From assembly GCA_003230535.1 (NCBI GenBank), contig QIEW01000327.1, positions 1-6,150 on the forward strand: a DNA stretch of 6,150 bases, written 5' to 3'. The translations under genes and the position numbers were made by a program. This DNA is from a bacterium. GTDB taxonomy: Bacteria; SZUA-182; SZUA-191. The notes beneath the pieces are model-generated. The model searched no databases, was not told the DNA's origin, and saw nothing but the letters and a program-made list of their open reading frames with translations. Positions 1 through 6,059 of this stretch are shown here, piece by piece. Position 1 is the stretch's first letter; the number at the start of each line of letters is the position of its first letter.

Positions 1-10
1 AATTGGTTTA

Positions 11-44
11 TCCTCCGCGCTCTCTGTGTCCTCCGCGGTTAATA
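11..44. repeat. Short dispersed-type intergenic repeat
   Basis: The nine-base unit TCCTCCGCG occurs twice, at 11-19 and 29-37, with an 18-bp period and a CTCTCTGTG spacer, and is followed by GTTAATAA. Read on the minus strand this gives alternating GCGGAGGA and ACAGAGAG blocks. From memory, this resembles the 'CACAGAGGACACAGAG' type of low-complexity intergenic repeat found scattered in many bacterial genomes. It lies just left of the point where the GHKL reading frame loses its N-terminal half, so it may mark the breakpoint. The family assignment is recalled, not searched. Confidence 0.4.
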
Positions 45-85
45 ATTTATGGTTTTGGTAGATTGTCAATCCTTGCGTAAGGTGA

Positions 86-559
86 GTTAGGTTAAGTCTT
101 AATGAGACAATTACAAATGTTTTTGATCATAGTGGTTCTCGCGAGGGGTGTTTCGTATGTGCACAATCATACGGGAAAAAACAAAATATAAAGGTATGTA
201 TAGCTGATTTTGGGAAAGGCATCTTAGAAACATTAACAAGCATCCCAGAATATAAATCCCAGATTACAAATTATCATGATGCGATTAGATTAGCAGTAAG
301 AGAAGGAGTAACCAGCCGGCTAGAAGCTGCGGGATTTGGACTTTCACATATATTGCGCTTCTTAAAGATTAATGAGGGACAAATAACAATAATATCAGGA
401 GATGGAAAAGTTCAATGGAGGTGTGCTGAACGTAAGACGAAAAATCAAACAATGCACCATCCTTTTCAAGGAACCATTATTGATATGAAAATTAATTATG
501 ACAGGGAAGGACTTTATTGTCTGTCCGATGAAACTGAAGATGTTTGGGAGGATTTATAA
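86..559 (+). pseudogene. C-terminal remnant of a GHKL (HATPase_c) ATP-binding protein
   Basis: The open frame encodes 157 residues with the hallmarks of a GHKL ATP-binding domain. An N-box (NETITNVFDHS, residues 6-16, with E7 and N11) is followed by a G1 box (DFGKGI, 41-46), a G2-like glycine motif (GFGLSHIL, 83-90) and a C-terminal FQGT strand motif (127-130). The frame is closed by TGA at 83-85, with TAG further up at 59-61. No ATG, GTG or TTG occurs in frame before the TTG at 353, which lies beyond the ATP site. The helix and strands normally preceding the N-box, and any N-terminal domain, are absent, and I found no continuation in the other two frames of 1-85. It is therefore most likely a 5'-truncated pseudogene. 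The stop codon overlaps the ATG of the next gene (TAATG). Relatives of this type are typically paired with STAS-like proteins and recall SpoIIAB-type anti-sigma kinases; the biological role here is unknown. Confidence 0.75.
546..552 (+). promoter_or_regulatory. Shine-Dalgarno of the STAS-like gene
   Basis: GGGAGGA lies six bases before the ATG at 559 and inside the last codons of the GHKL remnant. This strong site fixes the start at 559 rather than at the in-frame TTG at 544, which overlaps the site itself. Confidence 0.8.
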
Positions 560-861
560 TGAAAATAAGCGTGGCAGAAATATGCAGTAATAACAAAGTT
601 ACTAGAGAAGATGGCAAAAAAATCAGGAATTTGATCCAAAATAATTGGGAGAAAGAAAATAGCTTTACTATTGACTTTGGTAAATTGCTTATTGCTTCTG
701 TTTCATTTATCGACGAAGCTTTTGGTAAATTAATCAATGAATACCCAGTTCAGGAACTAAAGGGAAAATTGAAGTTTCAAAACATGCTGAAGTATGACAG
801 AGATTTGCTTAGAGATATACTAAGGTCAAGGTCTAAACAAAAACAATTAGCTAAAGCGTGA
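559..861 (+). CDS. STAS-like domain protein (DUF4325 type)
   Basis: This is an intact 100-aa protein. The diagnostic stretch is [12 protein letters not shown] (residues 47-58), preceded by a hydrophobic strand with FTIDFGKLL (36-44). This matches the STAS-like DUF4325 family, small proteins related to anti-sigma-factor antagonists and usually encoded next to a GHKL ATPase. In classical partner switches (SpoIIAA/SpoIIAB) the STAS protein is phosphorylated on a Ser or Thr by the GHKL partner. Whether DUF4325 proteins work this way is not established, and no site is claimed. The tail (89-100) is basic ([12 protein letters not shown]). The start at 559 is supported by a GGGAGGA site and by the TAATG overlap with the upstream remnant. 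Since that partner appears truncated, the protein may be an orphan. The gene is AT-rich compared with lepA, consistent with acquired DNA, and its stop is one base from the lepA start. Family assignment is fairly sure; function is unknown. Confidence 0.75.
   Translation: MKISVAEICSNNKVTREDGKKIRNLIQNNWEKENSFTIDFGKLLIASVSFIDEAFGKLINEYPVQELKGKLKFQNMLKYDRDLLRDILRSRSKQKQLAKA
794..821 (+). promoter_or_regulatory. Candidate sigma70-type promoter for lepA inside the STAS-like gene
   Basis: ATGACA at 794-799 matches the -35 consensus at five of six bases, and TATACT at 816-821 matches the -10 at five of six, with a 16-bp spacer. Transcription would start near 828, giving a leader of about 35 bases before lepA. 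It sits wholly within coding sequence, so it could be chance in AT-rich DNA. Confidence 0.4.
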
Positions 862-862
862 T

Positions 863-2659
863 ATGGATTCTAAATATATTCGAAACTTTTCCATTATTGC
901 CCATATAGATCACGGCAAATCCACTTTGGCGGACCGTCTGTTGGAGTATACCGGTACGGTTACCGCCCGGGAGATGCAGTCGCAGGTATTGGATGACATG
1001 GATCTGGAGCGGGAGAGGGGGATTACCATCAAGGCCCATGCGGTAAGGCTCCTCTACAAGGCCGAAGACGGACGGCAGTATGAGCTGAATTTGATTGACA
1101 CCCCCGGGCACGTGGATTTTTCCTCAGAGGTTTCCCGCAGTCTGGCTGCCTGTGAAGGGGCGCTGATAATAGTGGATGCGGCGCAGGGGGTGGAGGCGCA
1201 AACCTTGGCGAACTACTATCTGGCCCTGGAGCAGGACCTTTCCCTCATTCCGGTAATCAATAAAATCGATCTCCCCAATGCCGAAATCCCGCGGGTGAGA
1301 CATCAACTACAGGAGACCTTGGGGTTTGGATCTGACGAAATAATCCTCACCAGCGCCAAAGAAGGCATAGGAACGCAGGCGGTGCTGGAGGCGATTGTGA
1401 AATATGTCCCTCCGCCCCAGGGCGGTATCGACGAACCGTTGCGGGCGCTGATTTTTGATTCCTTTTTCGACGCTTACCAAGGCGCGGTGGTGTTTGTGCG
1501 GCTTTTTGAGGGGAGGATCCGGCCGGGGATGAAGATTAGGTTTATCTCTTCTGACAAGGCTTATGAAGTAACCCAAGTAGGAGTATTTACACCCAAGATG
1601 AGGCCGGTAGATGAACTTTGTGCGGGCGAGGTAGGTTATGTATCCGCCGCCATCAAACATGTGCGGGATGTGCGGATAGGCGATACCTTGATGGAAGAGG
1701 GCCGACCCGCTACCCGTTCCTGCCGGGGGTATCAGCGGGTAAAGCCGATGGTGTTCTGCGGGCTCTACCCCACCCAGACCACCCAGTATGACGCCCTGAG
1801 GGCCGCCTTGGATAAGCTGAGCTTGAATGACGCCTCCTTTACCTATGAGCCGGAAACCTCTCTAGCCCTAGGCTTCGGCTTCAGGTGCGGGTTCTTAGGG
1901 CTCCTCCATCTGGAGATTATCCAGGAGCGGCTGGAGCGGGAGTTCGGATTATCGCTGCTGACCACATCCCCGACCGTGGTCTATCATATTACCACCCAGG
2001 AAGGCAAACTCATCCAGGTGGACAACCCGGCGCAACTACCTTCTCCCGACCAGATTATCAAAATGGAAGAGCCGGTGGTTCAGGCCACTATAGTGGTCCC
2101 TCAGGAGTATCTTGGGGGAATAATGAGGCTGCTTCAGGAAAAGCGCGGCGCTCAAAAATCCTTGGAATATTTGGACAGCGCCACCGTGATGATTACCTAT
2201 CGGCTCCCCCTGGCGGAGATGATTACCGATTTCTATGACCGGTTGAAGTCGGTTTCCAGAGGGTATGCCTCGTTTGACTATGATCTGATGGGGTTTACTC
2301 CTGGAGATCTGGTCAAGTTGGATATTCTACTTAACGGGCAGCCGGTGGATGCTCTGTCTTGTATTGTCCATAAGGAAAAAGCGTATCACCAGGGGAGAAA
2401 GCTGGTAGAGCGGCTGAAGGCGGCTATTCCGCGTCAGTTGTATATGGTGGTTATCCAATGCGCCATCGGGAGCCGGATTATTGCCCGCGAGACCATCAGG
2501 CCGCTGCGAAAAGATGTAATCGCCAAATGCTATGGCGGCGACATAACCCGTAAACGCAAACTCCTGGAGAAACAAAAGGCCGGGAAAAAACGCATGAAAC
2601 AACTGGGAAATGTAGAAATCCCCCAGGAAGCCTTTATGACAATGCTAAAATTGGATTAG
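863..2659 (+). CDS. lepA: Elongation factor 4 (LepA), ribosome-associated GTPase
   Basis: This is a full-length 598-aa LepA, the family's usual size. It is a translational GTPase homologous to EF-G, implicated in back-translocation, relief of stalled ribosomes and 30S biogenesis. It is cytoplasmic and often membrane-associated. The GTPase motifs are complete: P-loop AHIDHGKS (13-20), switch I RGITIK (52-57), DTPGH (79-83) with the catalytic-position His83, NKID (133-136) and SAK (164-166). Domain II spans roughly 190-280. The LepA signature [13 protein letters not shown] is at 341-353. The LepA-specific C-terminal domain runs from about 490 and ends in the lysine-rich [19 protein letters not shown] region (558-576). 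The usual DFSYEV is DFSSEV here (85-90), a minor change. The ATG at 863 fits the normal N-terminus (IRNFSIIAH). It lies one base after the upstream stop and has no recognisable Shine-Dalgarno in the preceding 20 bases, so translation may be coupled to the STAS-like gene. The gene is clearly more GC-rich than the sequence upstream. Confidence 0.97.
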   Translation: MDSKYIRNFSIIAHIDHGKSTLADRLLEYTGTVTAREMQSQVLDDMDLERERGITIKAHAVRLLYKAEDGRQYELNLIDTPGHVDFSSEVSRSLAACEGALIIVDAAQGVEAQTLANYYLALEQDLSLIPVINKIDLPNAEIPRVRHQLQETLGFGSDEIILTSAKEGIGTQAVLEAIVKYVPPPQGGIDEPLRALIFDSFFDAYQGAVVFVRLFEGRIRPGMKIRFISSDKAYEVTQVGVFTPKMRPVDELCAGEVGYVSAAIKHVRDVRIGDTLMEEGRPATRSCRGYQRVKPMVFCGLYPTQTTQYDALRAALDKLSLNDASFTYEPETSLALGFGFRCGFLGLLHLEIIQERLEREFGLSLLTTSPTVVYHITTQEGKLIQVDNPAQLPSPDQIIKMEEPVVQATIVVPQEYLGGIMRLLQEKRGAQKSLEYLDSATVMITYRLPLAEMITDFYDRLKSVSRGYASFDYDLMGFTPGDLVKLDILLNGQPVDALSCIVHKEKAYHQGRKLVERLKAAIPRQLYMVVIQCAIGSRIIARETIRPLRKDVIAKCYGGDITRKRKLLEKQKAGKKRMKQLGNVEIPQEAFMTMLKLD

Positions 2660-2718
2660 AAGCTAACTTATACTAAGTTACCATCAAACAGGTAATAATT
2701 AATACAGAGGGAAATAAA

Positions 2719-2753
2719 CTGGGAAAAACTTTTTGAAAAAAGATTTTTCCCAG
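2719..2753 (+). terminator. Hairpin after lepA, left end of the palindrome
   Basis: CTGGGAAAAA (2719-2728) and TTTTTCCCAG (2744-2753) are a perfect 10-bp inverted repeat around a 15-base loop. The loop can itself pair weakly (CTTTTT with AAAAAG). It lies 60 bases after the lepA stop and is followed by ACCCTTTTC rather than a full T-tract, so it is at best a weak intrinsic terminator. It may simply be the end structure of the repeat. Confidence 0.4.
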
Positions 2754-2879
2754 ACCCTTTTCAAAAACTTCTATTACAGGATTTTGTCAGGGGGCGCTTA
2801 GGCAGCTAAACCAATCATTGGTAAACTAAGGCTGGCGCCCCCTAGCAAAATCTTATTAGTAAAAGTTCTTGGAGGGGGT

Positions 2880-2914
2880 TTGGGGGAAGCCTTCTTTCAA
2901 GAAGGTTCCCCCAA
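2880..2914. terminator. Strong hairpin downstream of rlmE, right end of the palindrome
   Basis: TTGGGGGAAGCCTTCTT (2880-2896) pairs with AAGAAGGTTCCCCCAA (2899-2914), with one bulged base. The innermost pairs open to give a small loop. It is 46 bases beyond the rlmE stop on the minus strand and could end transcription from either side. No T-tract follows on the minus strand, and only CCTTTT a few bases later on the plus strand, so intrinsic termination is uncertain. Confidence 0.45.
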
Positions 2915-2960
2915 TTGCTCCTTTTGTATCAGTTGTTACTTGTTTGAACACAACTTGGTA

Positions 2961-3545
2961 TTAATGCTTCTCCTGACCGAGAATATAGATCTCGGAGCTG
3001 GATTTGCGGGTGGCTTGAGGTCGGATGATCCGATAGCGTCTGAAAGCGGCCTTGATGCGGGCCGCATATGCCCTAAACCCCTCTCCTTCCAACACCTTTA
3101 CCAAAAAAGCGCCCCCCGATTTCAGCATATTCTCAGCAATCCCCAAGGCAACTTCAGCCAATTCCAGAGACCGTTGGGTATCCGCCAGTCTGATGCCTGA
3201 AGTTGCCGGAGCCATATCGCTTAACACCACGTCAAAGGCGGAGGACAACTCCTGCAAGCGTTTAATAATATCTGCTTCTCTGACATCGCCCCTAATTAAC
3301 TTTACCTGTGAGCCGAACTCCACCCCGGGCAGCTTAAGATCAACGCCGGCGACCCGCCCCTCCGGGCCAACTTTCGAGGCGCAATATTGGAGCCACGAAC
3401 CGGGGGCGCAGCCTAAGTCCAACACTCTCGCCCCCCGCCTTATCAGACCGTATTTAACATCTATCTCCTGGAGCTTATAAACCGACCGCGCACTATACCC
3501 CTTGGCTTTGGCTTTCTTAAAATAATGATCCTGAGGCTGAAACAT
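2961..3545 (-). CDS. rlmE: 23S rRNA (uridine-2552 2'-O) methyltransferase RlmE/FtsJ
   Basis: This 194-aa Rossmann-fold SAM-dependent methyltransferase belongs to the FtsJ/RlmE family, which 2'-O-methylates U2552 in the A-loop of 23S rRNA, a late step in 50S maturation. SAM motif I is VLDLGCAPGSWLQ (41-53), followed by the acidic VAGVDL strand (65-70) and GDV (86-88). The K-D-K-E catalytic tetrad is complete: K24 (SVYKL), D110 (LSDMAPATSG), K150 (FLVKVLEG) and E185 (SSSEIYILG). From memory the E. coli residues are K38, D124, K164 and E199, a constant offset of 14, so the core is colinear and only the N-terminal extension is shorter. The ATG start is bounded by an in-frame TGA a few codons upstream. 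The Shine-Dalgarno is weak. The gene converges on lepA across the palindrome and is not followed by ftsH, its common partner elsewhere. Its own promoter is predicted at 3628-3656. Confidence 0.95.
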   Translation of the reverse strand: MFQPQDHYFKKAKAKGYSARSVYKLQEIDVKYGLIRRGARVLDLGCAPGSWLQYCASKVGPEGRVAGVDLKLPGVEFGSQVKLIRGDVREADIIKRLQELSSAFDVVLSDMAPATSGIRLADTQRSLELAEVALGIAENMLKSGGAFLVKVLEGEGFRAYAARIKAAFRRYRIIRPQATRKSSSEIYILGQEKH

Positions 3546-3591
3546 GCTTAGCTTAGCTGATCAACTCACTGTTTTCCATTTAAAATTTAAG

Positions 3592-3609
3592 TAGGAACCA
3601 AAGTTCCTA
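3592..3609 (-). promoter_or_regulatory. Small hairpin in the rlmE leader
   Basis: TAGGAAC (3592-3598) and GTTCCTA (3603-3609) form a perfect 7-bp inverted repeat with a four-base loop. It lies 47-64 bases before the rlmE start and just downstream of the predicted transcription start. It could be an operator half-site pair or an RNA leader stem; nothing decides between these. Confidence 0.3.
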
Positions 3610-3627
3610 ATCTGATTATCCATCTGG

Positions 3628-3656
3628 ATTATAACATAAAACAAGAGATGCCCCAA
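3628..3656 (-). promoter_or_regulatory. rlmE: Predicted sigma70-type promoter of rlmE
   Basis: On the minus strand there is a perfect TATAAT -10 (complement 3628-3633). A 17-bp spacer separates it from TTGGGG (complement 3651-3656), which keeps only the TTG of the -35 consensus. The start would be near 3621, giving a leader of about 75 bases. The exact -10 and ideal spacing make it plausible despite the poor -35. No convincing terminator for the upstream gene was seen in 3657-3715, so rlmE may also receive read-through. Confidence 0.55.
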
Positions 3657-3715
3657 ACGGAGCAAAGTTCTCAGTATGGATAAAGTGGGAACAGAAAAGT
3701 TCATTCCGTTAAAAA

Positions 3716-5803
3716 TTATTCTTTTGGGACAATGATTATACCAGCATAGTCAGAAGCCGTAATATCAATAATTCCATCAGGATTATCATCTAAAACAAAG
3801 TAAAAAGTATAATTGCCTTCAGGCAGTTGTCTGCTTAGAACTATTGTTTCCGACAACTCAAATAGAGGATACTGCCCAATACTAATGGGGTTATCAGATT
3901 TTACCCAGTTTAATGATGGATTAAGCCAATATTTACCGTAAGGTGTTAATGCACAAAACCACCATTCCCAAGGTTCATTGCTCATATTATGAATATCAAA
4001 AGGAATAGTAACTGACCCACCAATATTAATTAAGTCTCCATTTGGGAATTTATGAATTTTTGGGTTTAATAAACCATTCACGCTGACGTTAGGAATAGGC
4101 TTAAGCCTAGGTTTACCTACACCAATTCCTCTCAATGGCACCCATACTGTAGGTTTATATGGATCGTTTGATTTAATTGATAGTGTTGCTTTTTTTTCAC
4201 CTTCAGATCCTGGCGCAAAAACTACGTTAAGTAGACATATTCTCTCTCCTGGCATTAGAGTCTCTCCCGAACATAAATTGATCAGGATGGAAAACTCAGA
4301 AGCATCTTTGCCTTTTATAGAGATACTCCCTATTTCAAGACCTTTATCACCTTTGCCTACATTAATGATCGAGAATGGCATTGATGATGCGCTACCAACA
4401 GGTACAGCACCAAAGTGAGCGAATCCGGGAGCAACCCAAAGGATAGGTATGGAAATACCAACACTTTCTTGTGTTGAATCTGTTAGCTCATAATTATCTG
4501 TTACTGTTAATGTAACTGTATAAGTTCCTGATTCATTATAAGCATGAGTTACTGTTTCATTCTCACTCTCTGCTGAGTTACCATCTCCAAAGTCCCACTC
4601 ATAGCTGACTATTTCTCCGTCTGGGTCATATGAAGAAGAAGCATCAAAAGTTATATTTTCACCTACTAGGGGATTTTGGGGAAAGTATGTGAAGGAAGCA
4701 ATCGGCGGTCGATTTTCTATAATTATATTATTTTGTGTGGAGTCTGTAAGCCCATAATTGTCTGTTACTGTTAATGTAACTGTATACTCCCCAAGTTCAT
4801 TATAAGCATGAGTTACTGCTTCATTCTCACTCTCTGCTGAGCTACCATCTCCAAAGTCCCACTCATAGCTGACTATTTCTCCGTCTGGGTCATATGAAGA
4901 AGAAGCATCAAAGGTTATTTCTTCATCTACTACGGGATTTCCTGGAGAATATGTAAAGGAGGCAACCGGATATTCATTATCAATAGATACCTCAATCTCC
5001 TCTGATTCGGATTTGTAATAACAATCATCCTCTACAATTACCTTAAGAATGATTCTTGTTCCAGGAAAATTTGCTTCAATGTTCCAAGTATGAGAATAGG
5101 ATGGTGGATATGGTGGTTGTATAGAATGTGGTGCTGCCCAACTCTGACCATCCGGCCAGTAATCTTTATGATAGAGAGTCCAGGACAGTACTATTCGTTT
5201 GATACCACGGTAATTAGGCTCCACATTATGAAATTCAGCATCAACTTGAATTGTGCCAGGCGGAAAAACTTCTTTGTTTTCTGGTTTGACTATGATTCCC
5301 TCTGGAGGTGGGTTGCTAACTGTGACCGTGATCATGTCAGTGCCAAGAGGTTGACAAGGGGGGCTATAATAACCATCCGGTGTTGCACCTATGAGCCATT
5401 CCCCTCTATTACAAGAATCAATAGTTTCCCAGTTATAGGTAATTGTTCCCTCCAATCCATCATCAGGCGTCAGGTGACGACCGGAACCACCGGACTTGAC
5501 AAAAGCAAGGTATATAGAATCGAAGTGTTCTTCAAAATACTCCCAACCACAAACCCACACATCCCCAATCCATTGACAATCACATACTTCACCTGCGCAC
5601 CCACTATATTCTATAACGACAGGAACTGTCCCCATCACTGTATCACCATCTTCTGGCGATATAATGTTACAGTAAGCATTTTGGGTGTACACAATTTCGC
5701 CTGGAGTACAGATCTGAGCATCTGCCCGCACAATTGGCGAGCCTGTCCAAGAGATAGCAAATACAAATAGAGCCATTACTGCCAACCCAATTTTTGTCTT
5801 CAT
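3716..5803 (-). CDS. Secreted multi-domain protein with tandem PKD and ASH-type domains
   Basis: This 695-aa protein begins with a Sec signal peptide: basic MKTK, a hydrophobic core (5-20) and a probable cleavage after VRA (25-27). The ATG at 5803 is chosen over an upstream in-frame ATG at 5845 because it has an AGGAG site eight bases before it and starts directly on the signal peptide. Residues 28-165 form a cysteine-rich region with eight Cys (32, 45, 69, 74, 76, 85, 131, 150), likely disulfide-bonded in an oxidising compartment. Residues 166-276 look like an Ig-type beta domain. Two PKD domains follow (about 277-362 and 365-450), each with DPDGEIVSYEWDFGDG and YTVTLTVTDNY. An ASH/choice-of-anchor D type domain is at about 456-562 (VPLRGIGVG at its end). 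A C-terminal domain closes with EGNYTFYFVLDDNPDGIID (662-680). There is no catalytic motif, C-terminal membrane anchor, LPXTG or PEP-CTERM. An extracellular or periplasmic adhesion or binding role is inferred; the substrate is unknown. Confidence 0.85.
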   Translation of the reverse strand: MKTKIGLAVMALFVFAISWTGSPIVRADAQICTPGEIVYTQNAYCNIISPEDGDTVMGTVPVVIEYSGCAGEVCDCQWIGDVWVCGWEYFEEHFDSIYLAFVKSGGSGRHLTPDDGLEGTITYNWETIDSCNRGEWLIGATPDGYYSPPCQPLGTDMITVTVSNPPPEGIIVKPENKEVFPPGTIQVDAEFHNVEPNYRGIKRIVLSWTLYHKDYWPDGQSWAAPHSIQPPYPPSYSHTWNIEANFPGTRIILKVIVEDDCYYKSESEEIEVSIDNEYPVASFTYSPGNPVVDEEITFDASSSYDPDGEIVSYEWDFGDGSSAESENEAVTHAYNELGEYTVTLTVTDNYGLTDSTQNNIIIENRPPIASFTYFPQNPLVGENITFDASSSYDPDGEIVSYEWDFGDGNSAESENETVTHAYNESGTYTVTLTVTDNYELTDSTQESVGISIPILWVAPGFAHFGAVPVGSASSMPFSIINVGKGDKGLEIGSISIKGKDASEFSILINLCSGETLMPGERICLLNVVFAPGSEGEKKATLSIKSNDPYKPTVWVPLRGIGVGKPRLKPIPNVSVNGLLNPKIHKFPNGDLINIGGSVTIPFDIHNMSNEPWEWWFCALTPYGKYWLNPSLNWVKSDNPISIGQYPLFELSETIVLSRQLPEGNYTFYFVLDDNPDGIIDITASDYAGIIIVPKE
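4469..4705 (-). repeat. PKD-encoding direct repeat, second domain copy
   Basis: This encodes the second PKD domain and repeats at an exact 264-bp (88-codon) offset from 4733-4969. The core 4533-4648 differs from its partner at two bases only (4555 and 4578), both amino-acid-changing (Thr versus Ala, and Asn versus Ser). Positions 4579-4648 are identical over 70 bases, while the flanks of the unit have diverged more. Confidence 0.9.
4733..4969 (-). repeat. PKD-encoding direct repeat, first domain copy
   Basis: This encodes the first PKD domain and is the partner of 4469-4705 at the same 264-bp period. Synonymous sites in the core are almost unchanged, which indicates recent duplication or gene conversion rather than protein-level conservation of two old domains. 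Confidence 0.9.
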
Positions 5804-5811
5804 ATCTTTTT

Positions 5812-5816
5812 CTCCT
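5812..5816 (-). promoter_or_regulatory. Shine-Dalgarno of the secreted PKD protein
   Basis: AGGAG on the minus strand lies eight bases before the ATG at 5803. It decides this start over the ATG at 5845, which would add 14 charged residues before the signal peptide. The AT-rich stretch 5817-5908 probably holds the promoter, but I see no -35/-10 pair with good spacing. Confidence 0.75.
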
Positions 5817-5908
5817 AGAAATGTTACTTTCTCACATCGTGACAACCCTTACGTTGATATACTTTTTACTTTAGCATATTTCCTGTTAAATTTTCAATTT
5901 ATTTTTAA

Positions 5909-5951
5909 AAGGTGCAGATAGGTAATTTGCCCACCTTGTCTCAAAGCAAGG
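5909..5951. repeat. Small inverted repeats flanking the REP pair
   Basis: AAGGTG (5909-5914) pairs with CACCTT (5932-5937). The overlapping CCTTG (5934-5938) can alternatively pair with CAAGG (5947-5951). The two stems are mutually exclusive. They adjoin the GTAG-headed hairpin pair and are probably part of the same repeat mosaic. Confidence 0.4.
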
Positions 5952-6037
5952 AGTAGGGCGGTTCAAGCGAAGCGGAACCGCCAATAACATGCGCGCTAGG
6001 ATAGGCGGAACCGGCTTACGCCTTCCTCCGCCCTACT
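5952..6037. repeat. BIME-like inverted pair of GTAG-headed REP hairpins
   Basis: GTAG (5953-5956) is followed directly by the hairpin GGCGGTTC (5957-5964) / GAACCGCC (5975-5982). On the opposite strand GTAG (complement of 6033-6036) is followed directly by GGCGGA...TCCGCC (complement of 6004-6032), an imperfect hairpin with an inner GGC/GCC stem. The outer ends also pair as a perfect 10-bp inverted repeat (5952-5961 with 6028-6037). A GTAG head next to a GC-rich hairpin, in inverted pairs, is the known layout of REP/BIME elements mobilised by TnpA-REP (RAYT) Y1 transposases. No such transposase is in this window. Confidence 0.65.
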
Positions 6038-6059
6038 AACTAACTGGGTTTATAAAGTC

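Larger units (their letters stand above)
2719..2914. repeat. ~196-bp imperfect palindromic element between lepA and rlmE
   Basis: The left arm (2719-2815) and the reverse complement of the right arm (2817-2914) align along almost their full length, with one single-base indel and a non-pairing patch of about a dozen bases near the centre. The axis is C2816 within ACCAAT-C-ATTGGT. The best stem is AGGGGGCGC (2789-2797) with GCGCCCCCT (2835-2843), perfectly symmetric about 2816. Both outer ends also form hairpins of their own (2719-2753 and 2880-2914). It has no coding potential. It resembles MITE-like or large REP-type palindromes, and I recall similar AAGTTTTTGG...CCCCCAG blocks between genes of deltaproteobacteria, but this has not been searched. 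No clear target-site duplication flanks it. Confidence 0.8.

Noticed and set aside
86-559. A short stand-alone protein starting at the TTG at 353
   Set aside because: This start would discard the N-box, G1 and G2 motifs of the ATP site that are plainly encoded upstream in the same frame, and no ribosome site precedes it. It is better seen as the tail of a truncated ATPase.
492-737. An 81-codon minus-strand open frame across the GHKL/STAS-like junction
   Set aside because: It is antisense to two family-recognisable frames. Its hydrophobic look comes from the AT-rich complement.
2781-2851. Possible tRNA or structured ncRNA in the centre of the palindrome
   Set aside because: It has no acceptor, anticodon or T-loop signature. 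The pairing is fully explained by the symmetric element.
2880-3200. A plus-strand open frame starting in the palindrome and running into rlmE
   Set aside because: It begins inside the hairpin at 2880-2914 and continues antisense to the rlmE 3' end, with no ribosome site or domain.
3052-3480. A 142-codon plus-strand open frame opposite rlmE
   Set aside because: rlmE on the other strand carries the full catalytic tetrad and SAM motif; this frame has no family features.
3657-3715. Intrinsic terminator of the secreted-protein gene
   Set aside because: Only a four-base GAAC/GTTC stem and a run of five T right after the stop codon are present, too weak to call.
4469-4969. Possible CRISPR or tandem satellite because of near-identical repeats
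   Set aside because: There are only two copies with a 264-bp period, in frame and encoding PKD domains.
5090-5770. A 226-codon open frame on the plus strand
   Set aside because: It lies entirely opposite the secreted PKD protein, lacks recognisable domains, and its Cys/Trp/Ile-rich composition is typical of an antisense shadow. The minus-strand protein has clear domains and a signal peptide.
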